Positions 28,782 through 38,659 of a stretch of DNA of 64,000 bases are shown here, piece by piece. A program made the position numbers and the translations under genes. Position 1 is the first letter of the stretch, and each line of letters starts with the position of its first letter. The stretch covers positions 248,001 to 312,000 of the forward strand of contig NZ_WHSB02000001.1 of the NCBI RefSeq assembly GCF_010994755.1. Direction: 5' to 3'. Under the pieces are notes generated by a model. That model worked only from the letters and a program-made list of their open reading frames with translations, was not told where the DNA came from and ran no database searches. This DNA comes from Shinella lacus. Its GTDB lineage: Bacteria > Pseudomonadota > Alphaproteobacteria > Rhizobiales > Rhizobiaceae.

Positions 28782-29789
28782 TCAGAACCGCAGGCTGATG
28801 CCGGCACGGCGCAGCAGCCAGTAGAACAGCGCGGTGGCGCCGACGCCGAGCGCCATCGCCCAGCCGAATCCGGATTCACCCACGCTGAACGGCAATCCGG
28901 CCGTGTTCATGCCGAACACGCCGACGACCAGCGTGCCGGGCAGCAGCAGCGCGCTCATCACCGCCATCGCCCGCAGGCTGCGGTTCGATTCGTCCGCCAG
29001 TTCCGCCGCCATTTCTTCTTGCAGCAGGCGGGCACGATCGTTGACCATGACGATTTCGCGGTCGAGCCGCTCCAGCCGCAACGAAAGCCGGTGCAGCACG
29101 GCATGGGTAGCCTCGGAGAGCGCCCAGTCCTCGCGGTCCTCCTCCTCGAACAGTGCTACCATGCCCGCCACCGGTCGATGCAGCGACACAGCCAGCCGGC
29201 GGACTTCCTTCAGGCTGCGGCGCTCGTCGCTCAGCCGCTCGGTGACAATGCGGTCTTCCACCGCGTCGAGCAGCCGGGTCGCCTCGTTGAGCCTAAGATT
29301 GGTGTTCTTGCAGAAGGCCGCGACGATGCCCTCGAAAAGCTCGCAGGCCGTTGCGGGCGAAAAACCTTCGGCGAAGGATCGCCGCACCCGGTCCACCGCC
29401 TCCAGCGGATGCCGCCGGCCGGTGACGAGCAGCCGGTCGGTGAGCGCGAAATGCATGCGGCCGATTGTGGTCGACATGCGGTCCATGTCCATCTGCATGT
29501 CGGCGACGACGCCATGCAGCGTGCCGGCCTCCTGGCCGAGCACCAGGCTTTCGTCATGTCCGTCGAGGATGGCGCGCGCGGCCGCGGGCAAGGGGCAATG
29601 GCCGGCGAGCCAGCCCTGCATGCGCTGGTCAACGAGATCGACATGCAGCCAGACCCAGCCGTCTTCGGCGCCGAGCGCCGGACCGATTTCCTGGGGCGCA
29701 AGCGGCACTACGCGTTCGCCGGGACGCGCCCGCCAGGCGCCGATGAGGCCCGGCGGGTGCTCCTTGTCCATCTCAGGGAGGAGATTCAA
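28782..29789 (-). CDS. CorA/ZntB-family divalent-metal transporter
   Basis: This protein of about 335 residues has a long cytoplasmic alpha/beta funnel domain, a helical stalk (about 200-270) and two C-terminal membrane helices. The GMN signature (VFGMNTAG) sits between them. In place of the common EKM-type loop it reads GLPFSVGES, closer to ZntB, which moves zinc rather than magnesium. The start is uncertain: TTG at 29789 has GGAG 8 bases upstream, while the ATG at 29771 lacks a ribosome site; I list the former. It lies 33 bases after the ppk2 gene. Confidence 0.85.
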   Translation of the reverse strand: MNLLPEMDKEHPPGLIGAWRARPGERVVPLAPQEIGPALGAEDGWVWLHVDLVDQRMQGWLAGHCPLPAAARAILDGHDESLVLGQEAGTLHGVVADMQMDMDRMSTTIGRMHFALTDRLLVTGRRHPLEAVDRVRRSFAEGFSPATACELFEGIVAAFCKNTNLRLNEATRLLDAVEDRIVTERLSDERRSLKEVRRLAVSLHRPVAGMVALFEEEDREDWALSEATHAVLHRLSLRLERLDREIVMVNDRARLLQEEMAAELADESNRSLRAMAVMSALLLPGTLVVGVFGMNTAGLPFSVGESGFGWAMALGVGATALFYWLLRRAGISLRF

Positions 29790-29822
29790 ATAAAATGCTC
29801 CATCCGTGTCCTTACCGGTATG

Positions 29823-30731
29823 TCAGTAGACCTCCGGCACATACATGTCGTCCGGCGGGGAATGGCGGATGTAGTTGTCGTTGCGCACGCGTTCCGGCAG
29901 CTCGATCGGGGCCTTCGGCACGTCCTGATAGGGAACCTGCGTCAGGAGATGGGCGATGCAGTTCAGCCGCGCCTTCTTCTTGTCCACCGCCTCGACGATC
30001 CACCATGGCGCCTCGGGGATGTGGGTGCGCTCCAGCATCTCTTCCTTGGCCTTGGTGTAATCCTCCCAGTGGACGCGGCTTTCCAGGTCCATCGGCGAAA
30101 GCTTCCACTGCTTCAGCGGATCGTGGATGCGCATGCGGAAGCGGAATTCCTGCTCGTCGTCGGTAATCGAGAACCAGTATTTGATGAGGATGATGCCGGA
30201 GCGCACCAGCATGCGCTCGAATTCCGGCACCGAGCGGAAGAACTCTTCAAGCTCTTCGGCGCTGCAGAAGCCCATGACGCGCTCGACGCCGGCACGGTTA
30301 TACCAAGAGCGGTCGAACAGCACCATTTCGCCGGCGCTCGGCAGGTGGGCGGCGTACCGCTGGAAATACCACTGGTTGCGCTCGCGCTCGGTGGGCGCCG
30401 GCAGGGCGACGACGCGGCAGACGCGCGGGTTGAGACGCTGCGTGACGCGCTTGATGGCGCCGCCCTTGCCGGCGGAATCGCGGCCTTCGAACAGCACGAC
30501 GACCTTCAGCTTGTTGTGCTGCACCCAGTCCTGCAGCTTCACCAGCTCATGCTGGAGACGGAACAGCTCGCGGAAATAGATGCGCCGCTCGATCGTCTGC
30601 GGCGCGGGTTCGGACATGCCCTCGGAGACGAGCGCGTCCAGCTGCTCCTCTTCCATCTGCATTTCCAGCTCCTCGTCGAAGCTGTCGGCGATTTCTGCCT
30701 TGATGCGGCTCAGATGATCGTTTTCGAACAT
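29823..30731 (-). CDS. ppk2: Polyphosphate kinase 2
   Basis: This 302-residue PPK2 transfers phosphate between polyphosphate and nucleotides. The Walker A is GRDSAGKGG (about 83-91), the lid and Walker B region is DRSWYNRAGVERVMGF (about 142-157), and SITDDEQEFRF follows. The size and single domain fit class I, which phosphorylates nucleoside diphosphates. The N-terminal 50 residues are acidic and helical. The gene is probably monocistronic or co-transcribed with the metal transporter. Confidence 0.94.
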   Translation of the reverse strand: MFENDHLSRIKAEIADSFDEELEMQMEEEQLDALVSEGMSEPAPQTIERRIYFRELFRLQHELVKLQDWVQHNKLKVVVLFEGRDSAGKGGAIKRVTQRLNPRVCRVVALPAPTERERNQWYFQRYAAHLPSAGEMVLFDRSWYNRAGVERVMGFCSAEELEEFFRSVPEFERMLVRSGIILIKYWFSITDDEQEFRFRMRIHDPLKQWKLSPMDLESRVHWEDYTKAKEEMLERTHIPEAPWWIVEAVDKKKARLNCIAHLLTQVPYQDVPKAPIELPERVRNDNYIRHSPPDDMYVPEVY

Positions 30732-30850
30732 GATCGGAATCCATTTGCCCGGACGCGCGGCAGGTCACCAAGCCAGTCGATCGACCGGTCTTATCCCGCC
30801 ACCAGAACTTATTAGGAAGCCCGCATGATGTTTTTGTGACAGTGCGCCGC

Positions 30851-30873
30851 AAAACCCCCGCCCGGCCGGGCGG
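30851..30873 (-). terminator. GC-rich palindrome and T-run after the hydrolase gene
   Basis: CCGCCCGGCCGGGCGG (30858-30873) is a 16-base perfect palindrome about 33 bases past the hydrolase stop. On the minus strand it is followed by GGGTTTT (from 30857 down to 30851). It fits an intrinsic terminator, although the paired RNA would need to open a few central bases to form a loop. Confidence 0.55.
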
Positions 30874-30905
30874 AGGTCGAAGGACGGGTCATTTTCCGGC
30901 CGGGA

Positions 30906-31823
30906 TCAGTTTGCCTTGTCGAGAAACGCCCGGACCATTTTCGTCGTGGCTTCGGGGTTTTCTTCCATGATCCAATGGCCGGAATCGGGCACTACGCCCT
31001 CGGTCACGTCGCTGGCGGCGGCGCGCATCACGGTCGCCATCATGGGGCCGAACGACTTCTCACCGCCGATCGCCAGCACCGGCATCGTCAGCTTGCCGCC
31101 GGCAGCCAGGAAGGCCCGGTTGTCGATCGCGTCCTGATCGAAGGCCGCGAACTGCGCGAAGCCCGAATGCATGGCGCCCGGCAGGGCATAAAGCTTGGCA
31201 TAGTGCTCGCGCGACGTTTCGGTGAAGCGGGCGGGCGTCGCCGAGAACTCGTTCCAGAAGCGATCGAGATAGATGCGTTCACGGCCGGCGACGAGGCGCT
31301 CCATGTCCGGCCCGCCGAAACGGAAATGCCACAGCAGCGGGTTCTTCAGGATCTCTTCCCAGGGGCCAACACCCGGCACCGGCGCATCGATCAGCACGAA
31401 GCGTTTCGTCCGGTCGGGATGCGCGGCGGCGAAGGCAAAGCCCACCATGTTGCCGATATCGTGCGTCACAAGGTCGATCTCTTCGACCTTCAGCGCATCC
31501 AGCACACCGGCGACGTCGCCGGCCTGCGTCTTCTTGTCGAAGCCGCTTTCCGGTTTGGAGGATAGGCCGAGGCCGCGCAGGTCCGGCACGATGACCGTGT
31601 GGTCGCGGGCAAGATCGGCCGCCATCGGCGCCCACATGTCGCCGGTCTCGCCGTAACCGTGCAGCAGGACCACGGCCGGCCCCGCGCCGCCGACGCGGAC
31701 ATGGATGGTGGCGCCGTTGGTGGTGATCTCCTGCGTCTCGAAGGAAGCCGGAAAATCGGGGACCTCGGCGCCGGCAGGCGCGGCAAAGACGAGCAATCCC
31801 AAGGCAAGGATGGTTTTCAACAT
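30906..31823 (-). CDS. Exported alpha/beta hydrolase, epoxide-hydrolase/dehalogenase-like
   Basis: This 305-residue alpha/beta hydrolase has a Sec signal (LKTILALGLLVFAAPAGAE). It shows the oxyanion HGYG segment, a nucleophile elbow THDIGNMVG with Asp rather than Ser, a cap domain, and the catalytic His in DSGHWIMEE. An Asp nucleophile points to epoxide hydrolases and haloalkane or fluoroacetate dehalogenases. The start at 31823 has GGGAG upstream; the open extension to 31958 would hide the signal peptide. A periplasmic location is likely. Substrate unknown. Confidence 0.85.
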   Translation of the reverse strand: MLKTILALGLLVFAAPAGAEVPDFPASFETQEITTNGATIHVRVGGAGPAVVLLHGYGETGDMWAPMAADLARDHTVIVPDLRGLGLSSKPESGFDKKTQAGDVAGVLDALKVEEIDLVTHDIGNMVGFAFAAAHPDRTKRFVLIDAPVPGVGPWEEILKNPLLWHFRFGGPDMERLVAGRERIYLDRFWNEFSATPARFTETSREHYAKLYALPGAMHSGFAQFAAFDQDAIDNRAFLAAGGKLTMPVLAIGGEKSFGPMMATVMRAAASDVTEGVVPDSGHWIMEENPEATTKMVRAFLDKAN

Positions 31824-31970
31824 TTTGGTCTCCCACCTACCGGGAAGGCGATCCGATCGACCGCCGCTTTCAGCCCGTTGGTGAAGCATGACTATCACCG
31901 AACCGTCGTTCGAATTAGCCAACCAACGGCGGATCTCGCTTCCGGCTTTACCGAACAATCGGGCCGCATG

Positions 31971-32876
31971 TCAGCCCGCCCCCTCCTCCCAATAGGGCGG
32001 ATCGCCGAAGGCCGCCTTGAGATGGTCCGCCAGCGCGCGAAGCTTGACGGACGAGCGGCGTCCTTCCGGATGCGCGAGATAGATGAATTCCGGGCTCGGC
32101 CGCACGCCGACATCGATGAGCTTCAGGTTGCCGGCGCGAATATCCGGCCCGGCAATGAACAGCGGCAGCAGCGCAATGCCGAGCCCGGCGACCGCCGCGT
32201 CGCGCAGCATGTCGCCATTGTTGACCCGCAAGCCGACCCGTGCCCGGACGATCTCGATGCCGTCAGCCGTCGCGAAGCGCCAGTCCGCCACGCCGCGGTT
32301 CGTGTAGAAAACGCCCTTGTGCCCGTCCAGTTCGGCGATCGTCGCCGGTGTGCCGTGGCTGGCGAGATAGTCGCCGGAGGCGACCAGAACGCGGCGGCTC
32401 GGTGCCAGCCGCCACACCATCAGGCGGGAATCATCGATCGTCCCGTGGCGCACCACGCCGTCATAGGCACCCGAGGCGATGTCGACGCGGCGGTCGTCGA
32501 GGTCGAGCGACATTTCTATCTTCGGATTGGCCGCCAGGAACGGAAAGAGCGCCGGCCCGAGATGCAGCCGGCCGAAGGTGACGGGCGCTGAAATCCGCAT
32601 CGGGCCGGCAAGCGTGCCGCGCCGTTCGGCAAGATCGGTTGCCGCTTCCGAAACTTCCCTGAGGATGCGGGTGGCGCGTTCGAGGAAGGCGGCGCCATCC
32701 TCCGTCACCGACATTCGCCGCGTGGTGCGGTGGAGCAGCGTGGCACCGAGGCTGCGCTCCAGCTCCGCCAGCCTCTCGCTCACCACCGATTTCGACAGCC
32801 GCAGCGTGCGCGCCGCCTCGCTGATCGAGCCCGCTTCGGCGACCGCCACGAAACTTGTTATGCCGTCGAGTTTCAT
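31971..32876 (-). CDS. LysR-family regulator
   Basis: This 301-residue LTTR has the winged HTH at about residues 3-62 (FVAVAEAGSISEAARTLRLSKSVVSERLAELE) and a C-terminal type II effector-binding domain. It resembles the AaeR/DsdC-like subgroup that often regulates an adjacent SDR or oxidoreductase. It is divergent from the SDR gene at 32988 with a 111-base shared region and probably controls it. The start at 32876 was chosen because the HTH begins there. Confidence 0.9.
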   Translation of the reverse strand: MKLDGITSFVAVAEAGSISEAARTLRLSKSVVSERLAELERSLGATLLHRTTRRMSVTEDGAAFLERATRILREVSEAATDLAERRGTLAGPMRISAPVTFGRLHLGPALFPFLAANPKIEMSLDLDDRRVDIASGAYDGVVRHGTIDDSRLMVWRLAPSRRVLVASGDYLASHGTPATIAELDGHKGVFYTNRGVADWRFATADGIEIVRARVGLRVNNGDMLRDAAVAGLGIALLPLFIAGPDIRAGNLKLIDVGVRPSPEFIYLAHPEGRRSSVKLRALADHLKAAFGDPPYWEEGAG

Positions 32877-32987
32877 CGTTCGGTTTTTCCGGAAAATAGA
32901 TCTGCCTTTGGCATTGTAGTGCGAACGCGCAGCCTGCGCCATATTCGTCTTCAGCAAACAGCAATATAACCCGAAGGAACAACGATC

Positions 32988-33737
32988 ATGGACAGGCTCA
33001 ACGGAAAACGCGCCCTCATCACCGGCGGCACCAGCGGCATCGGGCTGGAAACGGCGCGTCAATTCCTGGCTGAAGGCGCCCGCGTCGCCGTCACCGGCAC
33101 CAATCCGGAAACGCTAGAGGCCGCGCGCAAGGAACTCGACGACGGCGCCCTCGTCATCAAGGCGGACGCCGCCGACGTCGCAGGCCAGAGCCAAGTGGCG
33201 GCAACCATCAACGAGGCCTTCGGCGGCCTCGACATTCTCTTCGTCAATGCCGGCGTCGCGCTGCTGAAGCCCGTCGATGCCTGGGATGAAGCCGCTTTCG
33301 ACCGCGTCTTCGACATCAACGTCAAAGGCCCCTATTTCCTGGTGCAGGCGCTGCTGCCGATCCTCGCCAACCCCGCCTCAATCGTACTCAACACCTCGGT
33401 CAACGCCCATATCGGCATGCCGAATTCCAGCGTCTACGCCGCCTCGAAGGCCGCGCTGCAATCACTGATCCGCACGCTGTCCGGCGAGTTGATCGGCCGC
33501 GGCATCCGCGTCAACGCCGTCAGCCCCGGCCCCATCTCGACGCCGCTTTACGGCAAGCTCGGCTTCAACGAGGCCGACCTCAAGAACGTCGCCGAGAGCA
33601 TCAAGGGCCTGGTTCCGGCCGGCCGCTTCGGCACGCCCTCGGAGATCGCCAAGGCCGTGGTCTTCCTCGCCTCTGATGAAGCCGCTTACACCATTGGCAG
33701 CGAGATCATGATCGACGGCGGCATGGGAACGCTGTGA
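32988..33737 (+). CDS. Short-chain dehydrogenase/reductase paired with LysR
   Basis: This 249-residue SDR has TGGTSGIG (12-19), VNAG in place of NNAG (86-89), Tyr150 and Lys154 (YAASK), and NTSVNA with the catalytic Ser near 137. TGTN after beta-2 suggests NADP. Sequences of this type are often broad quinone- or ketone-reducing SDRs. GAAGGAAC precedes the ATG. It ends one base before the convergent spoVR gene. Confidence 0.9.
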   Translation: MDRLNGKRALITGGTSGIGLETARQFLAEGARVAVTGTNPETLEAARKELDDGALVIKADAADVAGQSQVAATINEAFGGLDILFVNAGVALLKPVDAWDEAAFDRVFDINVKGPYFLVQALLPILANPASIVLNTSVNAHIGMPNSSVYAASKAALQSLIRTLSGELIGRGIRVNAVSPGPISTPLYGKLGFNEADLKNVAESIKGLVPAGRFGTPSEIAKAVVFLASDEAAYTIGSEIMIDGGMGTL

Positions 33738-33738
33738 G

Positions 33739-35280
33739 TCACGATACCTTCGAGGAGCACTCGTAGACGACCCGGTCGGTCGCATCGTCGACGCCGGCGA
33801 GGCTGACGTCATAGCCCCAGAGCCGGCGGATATGGGTCAACGTCGCATCGCGCCGGCCTTCATCCAGCAGGATGCCGTTCTTGATGCGGTGGCGCAGGCG
33901 AAGCTGCCGGTCGCCAAGCAGGTCGACATCGATGACCTGGATATCCGGGCGGTTCGCGCCCGGATCGTAGTTGCGCGCAAGGCCGGCGCGCACGGCGGAA
34001 TAGCCCCGTTCGTCATGGATGGAGGCGACTTCGCAAAACGTGTCGGCCGAGCGGTCGGAGAGCTGGAACAGGCGGAATTTCCGGATCAGCGCCGGGCTCA
34101 GATATTGCAGGATGAAGGATTCGTCACGGTGGTTCTCCCACGCATCCTTCAGCGTGCCCATGCAGTCGCCATTGCCGGCAATGTTGGGAAACCAGTCGCG
34201 ATCCTCCGCCGTCGGCGCCGTGCAGATGCGCTCGATGTCCTGCATCATCGCAAAGCCCAGCGCATAGGGGTTGATGCCGGAAAAGCGGGGATCGTCGAAG
34301 TTCGGCTGGAAGACGACATTGGCGTGGCTTGCCAGCAGCTCCAGCATGGCACCCTCGCTCATCCGGCCCTGATCGAACAGCCGGTTGATGATCGTATAGT
34401 GCACATAGGTCGCGCACCCTTCGTTCATCACCTTGGTCTGGCCTTGCGGATAGAAATACTGCGCGATGACGCGAACGATCCGGAGGATTTCCCTTTGCCA
34501 GGGCTCCAGGATGATGCTGTGCTTCTCCAGGAAGTAGAGCAGGTTCTCCTCGGGAAGGTTCAGGACCTTCTTGCGCTCGCCGGCCTCGCGCTCTGCCTCC
34601 TCCACGCCGACGCTGCCAGTCGCCGTCGGCAGCGTGCGCCACAGGTCGCTATAGGTTTGCTCCTCGTATTCCAGCCGTTCGCGCGCCCGCTCCCTGACCT
34701 TTTCCGATGAAAGCCGTGGCGGCCGGCGATAATGGAACACGCCCTGGTCCATCAGGGCATGCGCCGAATCGAGGATTTCTTCCACGGCAGCAAGGCCGTG
34801 CCGCTCCTCGCATTTGGCAATGTATTTCTTGGCGAAGTCCATATAGCCGAGGATCGCGCCGGCATCCGTCCACTGGCGGAACAGGTAGTTGTTCTTGAAG
34901 AAATGGTTGTGGCCGAAGGAAGCATGCGCGGTCACCAGCGCCTGCATCGGCATGGTGTTTTCGTCCATCAGATAGGTGATGCAGGGGTTGGAATTGATCA
35001 CCAGTTCATAGGCGAGCCCGCGCCTGCCCTTGCGGTAGAGCTCGTTTTCGAAGACGAAGCGCTTGCCGAACGACCAGTGCTGATACATCAGCGGCATGCC
35101 GACCGACGAATAGGCATCGAGCATCTGCTCGGAGGAGATGACCTCGATCTGGTTCGGATAGACATCCAGCCCCATCTCGCCGATGGCGATTTCCTTGATC
35201 GCTTCGTAGGCGCGCGAAAGCGTCGTGAAGTTCCATTCGGAACCTTCGAACAGCAGGGTGGAAACCGGCTCTTTTGCCAT
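33739..35280 (-). CDS. spoVR: SpoVR-family protein
   Basis: This 513-residue cytoplasmic protein is of the SpoVR/YcgB family. It has the conserved HASFGHNHFFKNN, EGCATYVHYTI and NPYALGFAMMQDIER blocks. In non-sporulating bacteria it is always found with YeaH and PrkA, as here, and its biochemical role is unknown. ATG 35280 has GGAGGAAC. The gene begins 11 bases after yeaH, so this is the third gene of the operon. Confidence 0.95.
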   Translation of the reverse strand: MAKEPVSTLLFEGSEWNFTTLSRAYEAIKEIAIGEMGLDVYPNQIEVISSEQMLDAYSSVGMPLMYQHWSFGKRFVFENELYRKGRRGLAYELVINSNPCITYLMDENTMPMQALVTAHASFGHNHFFKNNYLFRQWTDAGAILGYMDFAKKYIAKCEERHGLAAVEEILDSAHALMDQGVFHYRRPPRLSSEKVRERARERLEYEEQTYSDLWRTLPTATGSVGVEEAEREAGERKKVLNLPEENLLYFLEKHSIILEPWQREILRIVRVIAQYFYPQGQTKVMNEGCATYVHYTIINRLFDQGRMSEGAMLELLASHANVVFQPNFDDPRFSGINPYALGFAMMQDIERICTAPTAEDRDWFPNIAGNGDCMGTLKDAWENHRDESFILQYLSPALIRKFRLFQLSDRSADTFCEVASIHDERGYSAVRAGLARNYDPGANRPDIQVIDVDLLGDRQLRLRHRIKNGILLDEGRRDATLTHIRRLWGYDVSLAGVDDATDRVVYECSSKVS

Positions 35281-35291
35281 CCGTTCCTCCT

Positions 35292-36611
35292 TCACCGGCG
35301 CAGCTGGTCGGGCTGGTTCCGGGCAAAGAGTTTGCGGAAGACCGGATAGATGTCCGAGGGCCGCGCGATGCGCGTCATCTGGAAATTCCGCACCGCACCG
35401 TCGACGGTCCGATAGGCCCGCCACAGCGACGTGCCGTTGTCCGTCGTGCCAAAGATCTCGCTTTCGCGCTCGTCGATGATTTCGACATAGGCGTAATATT
35501 GGCAGAGCTTCATCAGCGTATCACGCAGCAGCGTGGCACAGCGCTCGGAATCGCCGCTGGCATTGTCGCCGTCGGACGCCTGGGCCGCATAGATGTTCCA
35601 GATATTCGAGGGATAGCGATCCGTGATGACGCGCACCATCTCCTCCAGCGCGGTGGAAACGACCGTGCCGCCGCTCTGCTTGCTGAAGAAGAAGGTCTCC
35701 TCGTCGACTTCCCGCGCCTCGTCCGTGTGGCGAATGAACACGATTTCAATGCGCTCGTAGCGGCGTTTCAAAAACAGGTGCAGCAGGACGAAGAAGCGCT
35801 TGGCAAGATCCTTCTCGCGCTCGCCCATCGAGGCGGAGACGTCCATCAGGCAGAACATCACGGCGCTCGCATTGGGCAGGGGCTGGCGTTCGAACCGGTT
35901 GAAGCGCACATCGACGGGATCGACATAGGCGATCCGGCGGCGCCGCCGTTCCAGCAGGTCAAGGTCCTCGCGAAGCTGCTTCAGCCGCTGGCGCTGCTGG
36001 CGGGAAGGCTCCGCCGCGGCTTCGAGCGCGGCGATCTCCTCGCTAAGCGCCGCGATCTCCTTCTCGCCCGGCCGCCGCAGGGCGATGCGCCGGCCGAAGC
36101 TGTTGCGCATCGTCCGCCCGACATTGATGTTGCTCGGCGTGCCCGATGTGGTGAAGCCAACGCGGTGCGACTTGTAGGTGACGGTTTCCTTGAGGTTCAG
36201 CTTCACCATGTCGGGAAGCTCCAGATCCTCGAAGAAGAGGTCAAGCACCTCCTCGCGCGACAGCACGAAGAGGAAGTCGTCCGCATCTTCGCCACGCCCC
36301 CGACCGCGTCCACCACCACCTCCGGCGCCCGCCTCCGGCTTGCGGATGCGGTCTCCCGGCGAGAAGACCTCGTTTCCCGGCAGGACATAATTGCGCTCGC
36401 CGCTGCCTCCCGAATGCTGGAAGCTCGGCTCGTCCGCGCCGCGTTTGGGAATGGGAACGCCGTGCGCGGCGTCGATATCGGCGATCTTCTCCGACTTCAC
36501 CTTGTCGCGGATCGTGCGCTTCAGCTCGTCGTGCACCCGTTTCAGGAAACGCCGCCTGTTGCCGAGACTCCGGTCCTTCGGGTTAAGCCGGCGATCGATG
36601 AAATTCGGCAT
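35292..36611 (-). CDS. yeaH: YeaH/YhbH-family protein (DUF444) with VWA-like domain
   Basis: This 439-residue protein has the family N-terminus (FIDRRLNPKDRSLGNRRRF), a Gly/Arg-rich low-complexity stretch near residues 95-108, and a C-terminal von Willebrand A-like domain with a DVSASMGE metal site and IFIRHTDEA. It is the middle gene of prkA-yeaH-spoVR and is thought to work with the PrkA kinase in stress or starvation responses. The gap to prkA is 36 bases. Confidence 0.94.
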   Translation of the reverse strand: MPNFIDRRLNPKDRSLGNRRRFLKRVHDELKRTIRDKVKSEKIADIDAAHGVPIPKRGADEPSFQHSGGSGERNYVLPGNEVFSPGDRIRKPEAGAGGGGGRGRGRGEDADDFLFVLSREEVLDLFFEDLELPDMVKLNLKETVTYKSHRVGFTTSGTPSNINVGRTMRNSFGRRIALRRPGEKEIAALSEEIAALEAAAEPSRQQRQRLKQLREDLDLLERRRRRIAYVDPVDVRFNRFERQPLPNASAVMFCLMDVSASMGEREKDLAKRFFVLLHLFLKRRYERIEIVFIRHTDEAREVDEETFFFSKQSGGTVVSTALEEMVRVITDRYPSNIWNIYAAQASDGDNASGDSERCATLLRDTLMKLCQYYAYVEIIDERESEIFGTTDNGTSLWRAYRTVDGAVRNFQMTRIARPSDIYPVFRKLFARNQPDQLRR

Positions 36612-36647
36612 GCGCCATCCCCTACTCCAGCCCCAAATCCGGTACGC

Positions 36648-38597
36648 TTAGCCGGCCTTGTTGACGCGCATGTACCAATCGACGAGCCGTCGGACCTGGC
36701 GCACGGTATAGCCCCGCTCGGTCATGCGCTGAACGAATTCGGCGTGCTGCTTTTCGGTCGCACCATCCTTCTTCGAGCCGAAGCTGATGACCGGCAGGAG
36801 GTCTTCGACCTGGCCGAACATGCGCTTCTCGATAACCTCGCGAAGCTTCTCGTAGCTGGTCCAGGCCGGGTTGCGCCCACCGTTGCGGGCGCGGGCGCGA
36901 AGAGTGAATTTCACGACCTCGTTGCGGAAGTCCTTGGGGTTGGCGATGCCGGCGGGCTTTTCGATCTGCGAGAGCTCGCTGTCGAGGATCTCGCGGTTGA
37001 GGATCTGGCCCGTATCGGCATCCTTGAAATCCTGGTCCTCGAGCCAGGCATCGGCATAGGAAATATAGCGGTCGAACAGGTTCTGGCCGTATTCGCTATA
37101 GGATTCGAGATAGGCCTTCTGGATCTCGTGGCCGATGAACTCGGCATAGCGGCTGGCGATTTCGGAGCGGATAAAATCGAGATAGTTCGCCTCGACCTCC
37201 TTGGGATACTGCTCGCGCCGGATCGCCTGTTCGAGGATGTACATCAGGTGAACCGAGTCGGCCGCGACCTCCTTGGTGTCGTAGTTGAAGGTCTCCGACA
37301 GCACCTTGAAGGCGAAGCGCGTGCTGACGCCCGTCATGCCCTCGTCGACGCCGGCGGCATCGCGGTATTCCTGCAGGGATTTTGCCTTCGGATCCGTATC
37401 CTTCAGGTTTTCCCCGTCATAGACGCGCATCTTGGTGTAGGTCGGCGAATTTTCATGCGGCGTAAGGCGCGTGGCGACGGTGAAGCGGCTGAGATTCTCC
37501 AGCACTTCCGGCGCGCAGGGGCTGGCGGAAAGCTCGCTCTCGCGCAGCAGCTTTTCATAGATCAGCCTCTCCTCGGTGACGCGCAGGCAATAGGGCACCT
37601 TGACCACCAGGATACGGTCGAGAAACGCCTCGTTGTTCTTGTTGTGCTTGAATTGCAGCCATTCGGACTCGTTGGAATGGGCGAGCACGATGCCCTGGAA
37701 CGGGAAGGCGCCGAAATTCTCGGTGCCGTTGTAGCTGCCTTCCTGCGTGGCGGTGAGCAGCGGGTGCAGCACCTTGATCGGCGCCTTGAACATTTCGACG
37801 AATTCGAGAAGGCCCTGCGTCGTACGGTTGAGGCCGCCGCTGTAGGAATAGGCGTCGGGATCGGCCTGGCTGTAGTTTTCCAGCTGGCGGATATCGACCT
37901 TGCCGACCAGCGTGGAAATGTCCTGGTTGTTCTCGTCGCCGGGTTCCGTCTTGGCGATGCCGATCTGGCGCAGCCGCGATGGCATGAGCTTGACGACGCT
38001 GAACTTCGAGATGTCGCCGTTGATCTCGTCCAGCCGCTTGGTCGCCCAGGGCGAAATGAGCCCGGTGAGCCGGCGTTGGGCGATGCCATATTTGTCTTCG
38101 AGCAGTTCGCCCATGCGATCGCGGCTGAACAGGCCCAGCGGCGATTCGAAGACCGGACTGATCTTGCCGTCGATGGCAAGCGTGTAGATCGGCTGCTGCT
38201 CCATCAGCTTCTTCAGCCGCTCGGCAAGGGAGGATTTGCCGCCGCCAACCGGGCCGAGCAGATAGAGGATCTGCTTGCGCTCCTCCAGCCCCTGCGCCGC
38301 ATAGCGGAAATAACCGACGATCCGCTCGATCGTGTCCTCCATGCCGTAGAAATCGGCGAAGGACGGATAGATCTTGATGGTGCGGTTGGCGAAGACACGG
38401 CCGAGCCGCTCGTCGGCGCTGGTATCGACCAGCTTCGGTTCGCCGATCGCCGCCACCATGCGCTCAGGCGCCGTGGCATACATGCTCTTGTCATCACGGC
38501 AGGCTAGGAGATATTCCTGCAGGCTCAGCGCCTCTTGCGCTTCGCTTGCGTAAGTCTCTGAAAAAAGGTCGAAAATATCGCTGCCACTGGTTCGCAT
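36648..38597 (-). CDS. prkA: PrkA/YeaG AAA+ serine protein kinase
   Basis: This 649-residue PrkA family protein has an N-terminal AAA+ domain with Walker A GPVGGGKSS (about 115-123) and a C-terminal kinase-like domain. It starts at ATG 38597 with GGAGG upstream. An earlier in-frame start at 38648 is excluded in practice, because the predicted transcript begins only about 4 bases before it. It is the first gene of the operon and carries an EcfG-type promoter. E. coli YeaG is a stress- and nitrogen-starvation-linked kinase. Confidence 0.95.
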   Translation of the reverse strand: MRTSGSDIFDLFSETYASEAQEALSLQEYLLACRDDKSMYATAPERMVAAIGEPKLVDTSADERLGRVFANRTIKIYPSFADFYGMEDTIERIVGYFRYAAQGLEERKQILYLLGPVGGGKSSLAERLKKLMEQQPIYTLAIDGKISPVFESPLGLFSRDRMGELLEDKYGIAQRRLTGLISPWATKRLDEINGDISKFSVVKLMPSRLRQIGIAKTEPGDENNQDISTLVGKVDIRQLENYSQADPDAYSYSGGLNRTTQGLLEFVEMFKAPIKVLHPLLTATQEGSYNGTENFGAFPFQGIVLAHSNESEWLQFKHNKNNEAFLDRILVVKVPYCLRVTEERLIYEKLLRESELSASPCAPEVLENLSRFTVATRLTPHENSPTYTKMRVYDGENLKDTDPKAKSLQEYRDAAGVDEGMTGVSTRFAFKVLSETFNYDTKEVAADSVHLMYILEQAIRREQYPKEVEANYLDFIRSEIASRYAEFIGHEIQKAYLESYSEYGQNLFDRYISYADAWLEDQDFKDADTGQILNREILDSELSQIEKPAGIANPKDFRNEVVKFTLRARARNGGRNPAWTSYEKLREVIEKRMFGQVEDLLPVISFGSKKDGATEKQHAEFVQRMTERGYTVRQVRRLVDWYMRVNKAG

Positions 38598-38659
38598 AGA
38601 ACCCTCCTGCGGTCGCCGGGCGATATCGCCGTCGTAGTCGCCCGCCATCTCAGTTATTA

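Noticed and set aside
35274-38507. A very long open frame on the plus strand, antisense to yeaH and prkA, over 1000 codons
   Set aside because: It has no recognisable domain, shows Arg/His/Asp-rich composition of a GC-rich antisense frame, and the minus-strand genes are clear family members. The same holds for the plus-strand frames at 29019-30815 and 45205-48063.
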